DNA of 64,000 nucleotides from JBIKWM01 sp044356305 (GTDB lineage Bacteria > Bacteroidota > Bacteroidia > UBA10329). Positions 42,244-50,377 of this stretch are shown piece after piece. The DNA lies in NCBI GenBank assembly GCA_044356305.1, contig JBIKWM010000014.1, positions 1 to 64,000 on the forward strand, in the 5' to 3' direction. A program made the translations under genes and the position numbers. How positions within the stretch are numbered: the stretch's first letter is position 1; each line of letters opens with the position of its first letter. The notes under the pieces are model-generated. The model ran no database searches. It saw only the letters and a program-made list of their open reading frames with translations, and was not told the origin of the DNA.

Positions 42244-44469
42244 TCAGTGCAGCATCACACGCTCACTGCCCATCAGCCCATCAGGTCCAAGGAGACGAAG
42301 TACATACATGCCCTTCGCAAGACCGTTCAGATCAGTGCGGGTCTCTTTCTGGCTGATGTTCCACTGGCGCACTGGGCGGCCGCTGAGGTCAAGGAGTGTG
42401 GCAACATTCACCTTGCCATCGAGCGCGGCAAGGTCTATTACCAATAGACCCTCGGTAGGATTAGGGAATACCAGTGCGCGGCCCTGACGTTGGGCATCAT
42501 TCACTCCATCTGGCTCTTCAAAATTGAAAGTGTAAGTGAGTTCGCTCCCGAAATCAGAGAGGAAATTCTTGAAAATGGCCGTTTGGCCCAGCTTCTTGAG
42601 GCGGAAATAGCCGCTGCCCTGAGCCGTGTTGGCCCACCAGGTCAAACCATCATCGCCCAGGTCGGTTATCACCAGCCGGTAGCATCCGCTGGTCAGGGTT
42701 ACGGTATCCTTATAGGTGGTGTTGGCGGTCAGGTTGCTACGCTCGGCCACTATCTGGTCTGCGGCATCGTAAAGTTTCCAGCTGTTCTGCTGCGGACTGT
42801 TGTTTGATTTCAGGCTGATCTCGAACCCAGGAGTGCCTGTGATCACATCGGGCATTACAAAATCAGATGTCATGGTGTTGTTCAATGCATATCCGTCTGT
42901 GCCACCGTTGGGGGCGCTTACGCTCACATCGAACTTAGAGGCCGAACCGTTCCAGTCAGTCAGGTTTGGCAGTTCGACCTCGGTGCTCTCTAGGAAATTA
43001 AGACTGCCTGTCCAAGTGTGGTTCTGCGCAGTGGCTCCTCGCACTCCATAGGTTATGGTGAGCGAGGTGAGGGTCGCGCTTCCAGTGTTGCGGATGCGTA
43101 CCACCGGATTGGTGCATGTGGGGTTTCTGCGGCCATGCTCGTCTTTGGTGGTCGGGGCTATGATGTCGGCCACCTCGGCATCGAGGGCAAAATTGGGCGC
43201 CCCGTGCTGGATAATCTGGGCGGCAAGGCTGTAGCTGGCCCCGTTGGATGGGGTAAAGGAGCTGAAGTTGATGTCGAGCATGTTGGTCTGCCCGATGTTC
43301 ACATTGGCCGTAATGTCATGGTCATACGTCCGCACCGCCTCGCCCGGGCACCAGTTGGCACGGTCATATACCCAAGTGCCTCCCTGCGGCCAAAGGGCAT
43401 TTTTGCCGCAATCGCTCTTCCAGATGGTCTGCTGCGCCACGGTATTGTTATTTGACCTGAGGAAATACTTGATGTTGGGAGTGAACTCTCCATCCTGTCC
43501 GTGGCCGGTCACGAAAACACGGGCTCGAACCCCTTCTGCATCGGGCCGAATGTCAAACGCCTTGTCGGGTAGCTGCACGGTGTTGAAATTGGTCGCGTTT
43601 GAGTACGTATAGTCACCTTGATACAGGTTGTCAACACTCAGCACATCCATAGGCGGGGTACCTTCGATAAATTCGAAATCAAGGGTCACGCTGAAACCGC
43701 TGCTCCAGCCGCTGTAGAAGGCGCGGATCTCAACGGAATCGCGCAGCAGGTGCTGATAATCAGTAAGATCATAATAATAGTCCTGCACCCAGGTGTTGTT
43801 GTATCCGTTAGTGCCATAACCGTTGTTGGCCGGGTTCATGTAAGTGCCGTAAGGGGTTATGGCCCGGGCCAGCTCGTATTGGTCTATGTGGTCGCTAAGG
43901 GTGTAGTAGTCGGTGAGGGTGAGGTACTCCGTTCCGGTGGGGTTGGCATATACTGAGTCTACCACGGTGCCTGTCAAATCAAAAACATCGTACCAGAACC
44001 CTGCCGGGTATACATACAGCGTGTCGGTGGGCAGCAGCGGGTCGCTGCCATCGCCAAAGAGCACAATGGTGTCGGTCTCTAGCCACAGGGTATCTGTGTC
44101 GGTGCCGTTCCAAGAGGTGGCGTAGGTCGGGTCGGTACTGTACTGTGCCGAGTCGGTCTGCGCACCGTTGAGCGTGAAACTCGGGGCCTCGGCCCAAGTG
44201 GTGTCGCTGTAGCCCGGGCGATGGCGCAGATACATGAGTGTGGTATAGTCCCAGCCGCTGCATCCGCCCGATGCGCATCCCAGCCCGTAGTGCAGGGTCA
44301 CTTTGCGGTAGTCGGTGCCAGGTGCGGGGAACTGCCCCCAACGGTCATACGCCTCAAACCAGACCATGTCCACAGCATCATGCACGGTCACAACGGTGGT
44401 GTCGCCAGGGGCGGCAAGAGCGCGAAAGGCACCAAGGGTAAGAGAGGCAGCAAGTAGGATGTTTCTCAT
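42244..44469 (-). CDS. T9SS-exported PNGase F-like protein
   Basis: From the ATG at 44469 this is 741 residues with a signal peptide (ending near AFRALAA) and a C-terminal type A T9SS sorting domain (VFPNPTEGLLVIDL to the end, with LAKGMYVLRL). The N-terminal half resembles peptide-N-glycosidase F: CSGWDY near 70 (the Trp-Asp that supplies the catalytic Asp), ITPYGTYMNP, VTGHGQDGEF and YDRANWCPGEAV. A glutamate important in PNGase F seems replaced (FYSGW where the enzyme has a TETW-type segment). It may bind or cleave N-glycans outside the cell. The open frame upstream of 44469 lacks a signal peptide. Confidence 0.82.
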   Translation of the reverse strand: MRNILLAASLTLGAFRALAAPGDTTVVTVHDAVDMVWFEAYDRWGQFPAPGTDYRKVTLHYGLGCASGGCSGWDYTTLMYLRHRPGYSDTTWAEAPSFTLNGAQTDSAQYSTDPTYATSWNGTDTDTLWLETDTIVLFGDGSDPLLPTDTLYVYPAGFWYDVFDLTGTVVDSVYANPTGTEYLTLTDYYTLSDHIDQYELARAITPYGTYMNPANNGYGTNGYNNTWVQDYYYDLTDYQHLLRDSVEIRAFYSGWSSGFSVTLDFEFIEGTPPMDVLSVDNLYQGDYTYSNATNFNTVQLPDKAFDIRPDAEGVRARVFVTGHGQDGEFTPNIKYFLRSNNNTVAQQTIWKSDCGKNALWPQGGTWVYDRANWCPGEAVRTYDHDITANVNIGQTNMLDINFSSFTPSNGASYSLAAQIIQHGAPNFALDAEVADIIAPTTKDEHGRRNPTCTNPVVRIRNTGSATLTSLTITYGVRGATAQNHTWTGSLNFLESTEVELPNLTDWNGSASKFDVSVSAPNGGTDGYALNNTMTSDFVMPDVITGTPGFEISLKSNNSPQQNSWKLYDAADQIVAERSNLTANTTYKDTVTLTSGCYRLVITDLGDDGLTWWANTAQGSGYFRLKKLGQTAIFKNFLSDFGSELTYTFNFEEPDGVNDAQRQGRALVFPNPTEGLLVIDLAALDGKVNVATLLDLSGRPVRQWNISQKETRTDLNGLAKGMYVLRLLGPDGLMGSERVMLH

Positions 44470-44490
44470 TTCGGTTGGATAAAAGGGTCC

Positions 44491-44498
44491 CAAATGTA
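44491..44498 (-). promoter_or_regulatory. -7 box TACATTTG for the PNGase F-like/hybrid regulator unit
   Basis: An exact TAnnTTTG match on the minus strand, 21 bases upstream of the ATG at 44469. Confidence 0.55.
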
Positions 44499-44647
44499 AT
44501 GGGATGCGAGCGGGATCGCACACGTGCCCGGCTTGAGTCCCAGGGTATGGCTCATCAATACCATACATTCGTTCAAAACTGATATTGTTCACATACAATT
44601 TAACCCATTGAATGCGATGCTCTGCAAAATGACAGCTGCACCGCAGG

Positions 44648-46189
44648 TCAGAGGGGAATGTTGCCGTGCTTCTTGCGGGGCAGACGGTCCACCTTGTTGC
44701 GCAGCATGGCAAAGGCGCGGATCAGCTTTTCTCGGGTCTGTGACGGGACAATCACCTCATCTACATAACCCCGTTCGGCAGCGCGGTATGGGTTGGCAAA
44801 GTGCTCGAGATATTCAGCTTCTTTCTCTTTCAGCTTTGCATCGGGGTCAGATGCACTTTTTATCTCGCTGCGGAAAATGATCTCCGCTGCCCCTTTGGCA
44901 CCCATCACTGCTATCTCGGCTGTTGGCCACGCATAGTTCATATCGGCCCCGATATGCTTGCTGTTCATCACATCATATGCCCCACCGTAAGCCTTGCGGG
45001 TGATAACCGTGATGCGGGGCACCGTGGCCTCGCTGAAGGCATAAAGTAGCTTGGCCCCGTTGGTGATGATGCCGTTCCACTCCTGATCAGTGCCAGGCAG
45101 GAAACCGGGCACATCCTCAAACACGAGCAGCGGAATGTTGAAACAGTCGCAGAATCGAACAAAACGACCGCCCTTCTGCGAGGCCTTGATGTCGAGCACC
45201 CCGGCCAGTACGGCCGGCTGGTTGGCCACAATGCCGATGCTGCGGCCGGCCAATCGGGCAAAGCCGACAACAATGTTGTCGGCAAAATCCTTGTGAACCT
45301 CCATGAAACTTCCCTCGTCCACCACTTCGGCTATCACATTCTTTATATCGTATGGTTGATTGGCGTTCTCTGGCACCACGCTGTTAAGGGCAGGGCGGCC
45401 CTCATCACCGGCCTGATAGGGCAGGCTAGGGGCATCGTCCTCGCAGTTCTGTGGCATGTAGCTCAGCAGCCGCTTGATATGGAGGATGCAGTCGGCATCG
45501 TTGGCGCAGGCAAAGTGGGTCACACCGCTCTTTGTGCTGTGCGCACTTGCCCCGCCCAGATCCTCGCTGCTCACATCCTCGTGGGTCACGGTCTTCACCA
45601 CATTGGGGCCTGTGACGAACATGTAGCTCGTGTCCTGCACCATCAGGATAAAATCGGTGAGCGCGGGCGAATACACCGCTCCCCCTGCACAGGGTCCCAT
45701 GATGGCCGAGAGCTGCGGCACTACCCCCGAGGCGCGGGTGTTGCGGTAAAAGATGTCGGCATAGCCGCCAAGGCTCACCACTCCCTCCTGTATGCGAGCC
45801 CCGCCCGAATCGTTCAGCCCGATAACCGGACAGCCGTTCTGCATCGCGAGGTCCATGATGCGGCAGATCTTGCCTGCGTGGGCCTCGGCCAGCGAGCCAC
45901 CGAACACTGTGAAATCCTGTGCGAAAACATACACTGTGCGTCCGTCCACTTTACCGTATCCGGTCACCACCCCATCACCTAGGAATTTCTGCCGCTCCAG
46001 ACCGAACTCAGTGCTGCGGTGCGTTACGAACATGCCTATCTCCTCAAAACTGCCTGCATCCATCAGCAGGCTTATGCGTTCGCGTGCGGTGAGTTTTCCT
46101 TTACTGTGCTGCGATGCTATGCGTTCGGCACCGCCACCAGCCATGGCCTCATCGTGTTTTGCACGTAGTGATTCTATCCTTTTGCTCAT
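44648..46189 (-). CDS. Acyl-CoA carboxylase beta subunit (propionyl-CoA type)
   Basis: This carboxyltransferase subunit moves CO2 from carboxybiotin to an acyl-CoA, probably propionyl-CoA. The 513-residue product has both crotonase-like halves with the oxyanion-loop motifs GGARIQEGV near 140 and GPCAGGAVYSPALTD near 175, then EDVPGFLPGTDQEW near 365 and KAYGGAYDVM near 405. The ATG at 46189 starts the usual MSKRIESLRAK; the frame reaches further upstream only by chance. The biotin-carrying alpha subunit is not in the window. Methylmalonyl-CoA decarboxylase subunit is an alternative reading. Confidence 0.92.
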   Translation of the reverse strand: MSKRIESLRAKHDEAMAGGGAERIASQHSKGKLTARERISLLMDAGSFEEIGMFVTHRSTEFGLERQKFLGDGVVTGYGKVDGRTVYVFAQDFTVFGGSLAEAHAGKICRIMDLAMQNGCPVIGLNDSGGARIQEGVVSLGGYADIFYRNTRASGVVPQLSAIMGPCAGGAVYSPALTDFILMVQDTSYMFVTGPNVVKTVTHEDVSSEDLGGASAHSTKSGVTHFACANDADCILHIKRLLSYMPQNCEDDAPSLPYQAGDEGRPALNSVVPENANQPYDIKNVIAEVVDEGSFMEVHKDFADNIVVGFARLAGRSIGIVANQPAVLAGVLDIKASQKGGRFVRFCDCFNIPLLVFEDVPGFLPGTDQEWNGIITNGAKLLYAFSEATVPRITVITRKAYGGAYDVMNSKHIGADMNYAWPTAEIAVMGAKGAAEIIFRSEIKSASDPDAKLKEKEAEYLEHFANPYRAAERGYVDEVIVPSQTREKLIRAFAMLRNKVDRLPRKKHGNIPL

Positions 46190-46211
46190 CAATGCTTGAA
46201 TTTGGGCGTGG

Positions 46212-46219
46212 CAAAGGTG
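46212..46219 (-). promoter_or_regulatory. -7-like box CACCTTTG for the carboxylase gene
   Basis: One change from TAnnTTTG on the minus strand, 22 bases before the ATG at 46189, in the 65-bp divergent spacer with trpS. Confidence 0.4.
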
Positions 46220-46242
46220 CGAACGCAAAGCCCGCAACTCCG

Positions 46243-46250
46243 CATCTTTG
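46243..46250 (+). promoter_or_regulatory. -7-like box CATCTTTG for trpS
   Basis: One change from TAnnTTTG, four bases before the trpS ATG at 46255, predicting a leaderless message. Confidence 0.45.
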
Positions 46251-46254
46251 CGGC

Positions 46255-47232
46255 ATGGCACGCATACTCACGGGCATTCAGAGCACAGGGAGGCCGCACC
46301 TTGGCAACATAGTAGGTGCCATAAGGCCTGCAATAGAGCTCTCGCGCACTCCGGGCAATGAGGGATTTTATTTCATAGCTGATCTGCACTCGCTCACCAC
46401 GGTGAAAGACGCGGCCCAGCGCACCGAGAGTGTCGATGCGGTGGCTGCCGCATGGGTTGCCTGCGGGTTCGATACCGACAAGGGCGTTTTCTACCGCCAG
46501 AGCGACATACCCGAGGTGTGCGAGATGACGTGGTATCTTTCGTGCTTCACGCCTTTCCCGATGCTGGCCAACGCTCACTCGTTCAAGGACAAGAGCGACC
46601 GGCTGGCCGATGTGAACGCAGGCCTGTTCACCTATCCGGTGCTGATGGCGTGTGACATACTCATGTACGATACAGATGTTGTGCCCGTGGGCCGCGACCA
46701 GCTGCAGCACCTCGAGATGGCGCGCGACATGGCGGGGGCTGTCAACCATCGACTCGGGGCCGAGGTGCTGCGCGTGCCCAGGGCCAGCATCCGCGAGGAT
46801 GTGATGGTGGTGCCTGGCACCGATGGACAGAAGATGAGCAAGAGCTACGGCAACATCATCGATATTTTCCTGCCCGAGAAGGAGTTGCGAAGGCAGGTGA
46901 TGGGCATTGTGACCGACAGCACCCCGCTGGAGCAGCCCAAGGACCCCGACACGTGCAACGTGTTCAACATTTATCGCATAGTTGCCGAGCCTGACCAGGT
47001 GAGTGACTTGCGACAGCGGTACATGGCGGGCGGCTATGGCTATGGACATGCGAAGCAGGCCCTGTTTGAGGTGCTGCTGCACGGTTTCGCTCAGGAGCGC
47101 GACACCTTTTCAAGACTGATGGACGACCGCGCCTCCTTGCATGCCATGCTGGCCAAAGGCGCCCAAAAGGCAAGACCTGTGGGCCTGGGAGTGCTGAAAA
47201 GGCTCCGCATCGCGTTGGGCTACGCCAACTGA
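46255..47232 (+). CDS. trpS: Tryptophanyl-tRNA synthetase
   Basis: TrpRS charges tRNA-Trp. The 325-residue protein has the class I signatures GRPHLGNIVGA (HIGH-like) near residue 12 and the KMSKS loop in GQKMSKSYGN near 200. The motif VGRDQLQHLEMARDMA and the FKDKSDRLADVNAGL segment are typical. Length is usual. The ATG at 46255 is supported by the -7-like box. The 3' end overlaps the convergent membrane-protein gene by 13 bp. Confidence 0.96.
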   Translation: MARILTGIQSTGRPHLGNIVGAIRPAIELSRTPGNEGFYFIADLHSLTTVKDAAQRTESVDAVAAAWVACGFDTDKGVFYRQSDIPEVCEMTWYLSCFTPFPMLANAHSFKDKSDRLADVNAGLFTYPVLMACDILMYDTDVVPVGRDQLQHLEMARDMAGAVNHRLGAEVLRVPRASIREDVMVVPGTDGQKMSKSYGNIIDIFLPEKELRRQVMGIVTDSTPLEQPKDPDTCNVFNIYRIVAEPDQVSDLRQRYMAGGYGYGHAKQALFEVLLHGFAQERDTFSRLMDDRASLHAMLAKGAQKARPVGLGVLKRLRIALGYAN

Positions 47233-48146
47233 GGCATAAGGGCCACCAGGGCCAGTATGATCAACAGCGCATCGGCCAGCCATGGGTTGCCCACGTTTTT
47301 GACCAGACGGGCAAATACAAGTGCCAACGGAACAGCTAACATCGGGGCCACCAGTACCGATCGGCCGCGCATTACCATGAACATGGGCGCGGTAACGGCC
47401 AGCAACAGCAGCAGTACTGATATGAACGTGCGCTGACGCACGGGCCCCGTGCCGCTGTCAATCACTGCCCCAGCCACAGCCAGGGCACCCAGGCCAAGTG
47501 CCAGATAATGCGATCGGCTGATGCCAAGGTCGCTCATGTGGGTGGTCATGTGTCCCAACGCTTGAACAGACTCGCTAATGGGCGCACCGCTCAGCAGGAT
47601 GTATGTGAACCATGCAATGAGCGGCAGCAATGCACCGCTAAGCAGAACCCCCATCTCGCGCAGGTTAAAGGGCCTGATCACCCACAACGATACCATGAGC
47701 CATGGCAATACGAGAACGCTCCAGCGCTCGCCTAACAACAGAATGCCGGCCCCCATGCCCACATGGAACAGGGCACCGCCCACGGCCCCCACACCATAGG
47801 TGCTGAACATGGCGGCACACAGCCCTGCAGCAAGGGGTGCAGCCATTGATGGTAGCAGTGCACAATCATTTCGCAGCACAAGAAGGCTGAGGCAGGCGGC
47901 TATGAAGGTGACCATGTTTCCATTGGCCAGGTCGTAGGCCGTGGCGAGTACCCTGATGCTGATTATTAGGGCAAGATGGGCAGCCACCGTGGCCAATGGT
48001 TGCCAGGCGCTGCCGCAGGCGTACCAGGCGCTGCCAGCCACCACAGCATTTTGTCGACCGTAATGCAGCACTGCGGCACCGACCACCATCAGGGCCATTA
48101 GCACCAGCCCGAGCGGGGTGTTCTTATCCAGAGCCTTGCGGATCAT
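47220..48146 (-). CDS. DUF6427-like polytopic membrane protein
   Basis: The 308-residue protein has about nine membrane helices and no catalytic motif. Its pattern (FHVGMGAGILLLGERWSVLVLPWLM followed by RPFNLREMGVLLSGALLP) agrees with the Bacteroidota DUF6427 family as I remember it; that assignment is from memory. Start at 48146 is supported by a CACCTTTG box four bases upstream, whereas the frame open to 48368 would run across the divergent gene. Function unknown. Confidence 0.72.
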   Translation of the reverse strand: MIRKALDKNTPLGLVLMALMVVGAAVLHYGRQNAVVAGSAWYACGSAWQPLATVAAHLALIISIRVLATAYDLANGNMVTFIAACLSLLVLRNDCALLPSMAAPLAAGLCAAMFSTYGVGAVGGALFHVGMGAGILLLGERWSVLVLPWLMVSLWVIRPFNLREMGVLLSGALLPLIAWFTYILLSGAPISESVQALGHMTTHMSDLGISRSHYLALGLGALAVAGAVIDSGTGPVRQRTFISVLLLLLAVTAPMFMVMRGRSVLVAPMLAVPLALVFARLVKNVGNPWLADALLIILALVALMPQLA

Positions 48147-48150
48147 GCGG

Positions 48151-48158
48151 CAAAGGTG
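48151..48158 (-). promoter_or_regulatory. -7-like box CACCTTTG for the DUF6427-like gene
   Basis: Minus-strand CACCTTTG, four bases before the ATG at 48146; one change from TAnnTTTG. Confidence 0.4.
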
Positions 48159-48185
48159 CGCAACGGATAGCGTGGTGTGCAGGTG

Positions 48186-48193
48186 CATCTTTG
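48186..48193 (+). promoter_or_regulatory. -7-like box CATCTTTG for the DUF3109 gene
   Basis: Plus-strand CATCTTTG, six bases before the ATG at 48200, back to back with the minus-strand box of the divergent gene. Confidence 0.4.
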
Positions 48194-48199
48194 CGGCCC

Positions 48200-48781
48200 A
48201 TGATAGCCATTGGCCGCACCTTGGTGAGTGAAGACCTGCTCGACCGCAGATTTGTTTGCGACCTGTCCGCTTGTAAGGGTGCCTGCTGTGTGCAGGGCGA
48301 TGCAGGGGCACCTTTGTTGGATGAAGAGATTGGGGTGATGGAAGAAGCCTTGGATGTTGTGCTTCCATACATGGATGATGAAGGGAGGGCCGAGGTGAGC
48401 CGCGCTGGAGTTTTTACCATGGATATTGACGGTGACCTCGGTACTCCACTGATTGACGGTGGTAGATGTGCCTACTCTATAATTGCCGCTGATGGAACCG
48501 CCACCTGCGCCATAGAGAAGGCTCATTTAGATGGCGTACTACCTCGTTTCCGTAAGCCGGTCTCCTGCCACCTTTACCCTGTCAGGGTCAAGGATTACAC
48601 TGAGTATCAGGCCGTGAACTATGACCGTTGGGACGTGTGCCGTCCGGCCTGTGTCTGTGGCGACCGTTTGGAGGTTCCGGTGTTCCGATTTGTGCGCGAG
48701 GCGCTGATCCGCAGATTCGGCACAGAATGGTACGAGGAGCTTGAAATGGTTGACCAACTGAGGCGATCGGCCGACCAATAG
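48200..48781 (+). CDS. DUF3109 family Cys-rich protein
   Basis: A 193-residue soluble protein with the DUF3109 cysteine pattern: FVCDLSACKGACC near 19, CAYSI, CAIEK, the PVSCHLYPVR motif near 130 and CRPACVCGDRL near 157. Eight or more cysteines suggest a metal or Fe-S site, as in the related CxxCxxxCC (YkgJ/zinc-finger-like) families. No function is established. The ATG at 48200 gives the normal N-terminus; the upstream open frame lies in the divergent gene. Confidence 0.88.
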   Translation: MIAIGRTLVSEDLLDRRFVCDLSACKGACCVQGDAGAPLLDEEIGVMEEALDVVLPYMDDEGRAEVSRAGVFTMDIDGDLGTPLIDGGRCAYSIIAADGTATCAIEKAHLDGVLPRFRKPVSCHLYPVRVKDYTEYQAVNYDRWDVCRPACVCGDRLEVPVFRFVREALIRRFGTEWYEELEMVDQLRRSADQ

Positions 48782-49225
48782 CCATTCGGACAGGTCCGGT
48801 TCGCGTGCAACATAGAACGCGAGCGCATGAGCATAACCATTCCTTCATGATCAGATAATGATTCTCTTATGTCCTGACTTCGCAATGGGTCAGGGAACGT
48901 AGCAGCAGCAAGGGCTACAGCATTTATACCATGTTATCAACTAAGCCGAAAGACGGTTCATGTTGAAAACTGCGGGCAATTGTTGATCGAAAAATCATGG
49001 TGCGTAGGCCCCTTTTCTGAACATTCGCAACAGCGGAAACGCGGACGGGTTGAGTTGATCAACACGTTCATTTCCAAACAGATAGATTGATTGGTCGTTT
49101 TGACCGCCCTCCAGGGGAACTTAAATCCCCCTGCAAGGCGTCTTCGCCTCCAGTCTCACCTATCTGGCACACAATGAAAGGACTTGAAACACGTTGAACC
49201 GACCAAACTGAAAGCAGCCACTGAA
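48782..49225 (+). promoter_or_regulatory. Long structured leader/upstream region of nrdBA
   Basis: This 444-bp gap has no gene but several structures. Inverted repeats: CCTGAC/GTCAGG (48873-48894), GGTC/GACC (49093-49105), CAGGGG/CCCCTG with a bulge (49112-49133) and AGGCG-TCTT-CGCCT (49136-49149). A perfect palindrome GTTGATCAAC lies at 49054-49063, with a GTTGATC half copy at 48982-48988. The three adjacent hairpins just before nrdB look like an RNA leader; the palindromes look like operator sites. I did not find a match to a known NrdR box or a cobalamin riboswitch. Confidence 0.45.
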
Positions 49226-50260
49226 ATGGAGACCAATACCCTGACCACCGTCCCTGATATCAATTCTGTGTTGCCTCCCAAGACCTCCGTAGGGGTAGAA
49301 CCCATCCTTGTCGAGAACAACGACCGGTTTGTTCTTTTCCCCATTAAGCATCAGGACATATGGCAGATGTATAAGAAGGCCGAGGCCAGCTTCTGGACAG
49401 CCGAGGAGGTGGATCTTTCTCAGGACTTCACCGATTGGGAACACAAGCTCAATGACGATGAGCGCCACTTTATAAAGCATGTGCTGGCATTCTTTGCGGC
49501 CAGCGATGGCATTGTGAACGAGAATCTGGCAGTGAACTTCCTGAACGAGGTACAGTATCCCGAGGCGCGCTGCTTTTACGGCTTCCAGATAATGATTGAG
49601 AACATCCATGCCGAGATGTACTCGCTATTGATTGACAGCTACATCCGCGACACGAAAGAGAAGGACTACCTGTTCCATGCCATTGAGAATCTGCCATGTG
49701 TGGGCAAAAAGGCCGACTGGGCATTGCGTTGGATAAGCAATGGCACGTTCGCTCAGCGTCTGGTGGCATTCGCTGCCGTAGAAGGCATCTTCTTCTCAGG
49801 CAGTTTCTGTAGCATCTATTGGCTCAAGAAGCGTGGCCTCATGCCGGGCCTCAGCTTCAGCAACGAGCTGATCAGCCGTGACGAAGGCCTTCATTGCGAT
49901 TTCGCCTGTATGCTCTACAATCAGCTACAGAACAAGCTCAGCCCGGCCGAGGTGCGCCAGATCATAACCGAAGCGGTGGAGTACGAGAAGGAATTTGTGA
50001 CCGATGCCATCCCCGTGGCGCTCATAGGCATGAACGCAAAACTGATGTGCCAGTACATCGAGTTCGTGGCCGACCGCCTGTTGGTGGCCCTAGGCTGCGC
50101 CAAGGCGTACAATGCCATCAATCCGTTCGATTTCATGGAGATGATCAGCCTCGAGGGCAAGACCAACTTCTTTGAGAAGCGTGTGGGCGACTACCAGAAG
50201 GCCGGTGTGATGGGCGATGGCAAGGCCGCACGTTCATTCACAACTGATGAGGATTTCTGA
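49226..50260 (+). CDS. nrdB: Ribonucleotide reductase small subunit (class Ia R2)
   Basis: NrdB holds the di-iron/tyrosyl radical cofactor for deoxyribonucleotide synthesis. From the ATG at 49226 it has 344 residues. Metal ligands are seen in the EASFWTAEEVDLSQD segment, ENIHAEMY (Glu, His, and the radical Tyr position) and SRDEGLHCDF (Glu, His). The run RCFYGFQIMIENIHAEMYS and the end TDEDF are strikingly like eukaryotic R2. The TTG at 49184 would add 14 residues; ATG is preferred. It precedes nrdA by 117 bp. Confidence 0.95.
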   Translation: METNTLTTVPDINSVLPPKTSVGVEPILVENNDRFVLFPIKHQDIWQMYKKAEASFWTAEEVDLSQDFTDWEHKLNDDERHFIKHVLAFFAASDGIVNENLAVNFLNEVQYPEARCFYGFQIMIENIHAEMYSLLIDSYIRDTKEKDYLFHAIENLPCVGKKADWALRWISNGTFAQRLVAFAAVEGIFFSGSFCSIYWLKKRGLMPGLSFSNELISRDEGLHCDFACMLYNQLQNKLSPAEVRQIITEAVEYEKEFVTDAIPVALIGMNAKLMCQYIEFVADRLLVALGCAKAYNAINPFDFMEMISLEGKTNFFEKRVGDYQKAGVMGDGKAARSFTTDEDF

Positions 50261-50377
50261 GAACACAGCCCTGTCAGCAACTGATCGGCACCAGTGACCG
50301 GAACCGCCCCTTTTCATCCCTAAGATTGATCTAACCAGTCAACCCACTTTCACCTCACCTCAACATAACCCATTGCC

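Noticed and set aside
48119..48200. tRNA or small RNA between the divergent DUF6427 and DUF3109 genes
   Set aside because: No cloverleaf or T-loop signature; two back-to-back -7-like boxes explain the sequence.
48782..49225. Cobalamin riboswitch before nrdB
   Set aside because: No B12 box or the usual core; the only GCCACTG string is at the very end next to the coding start.
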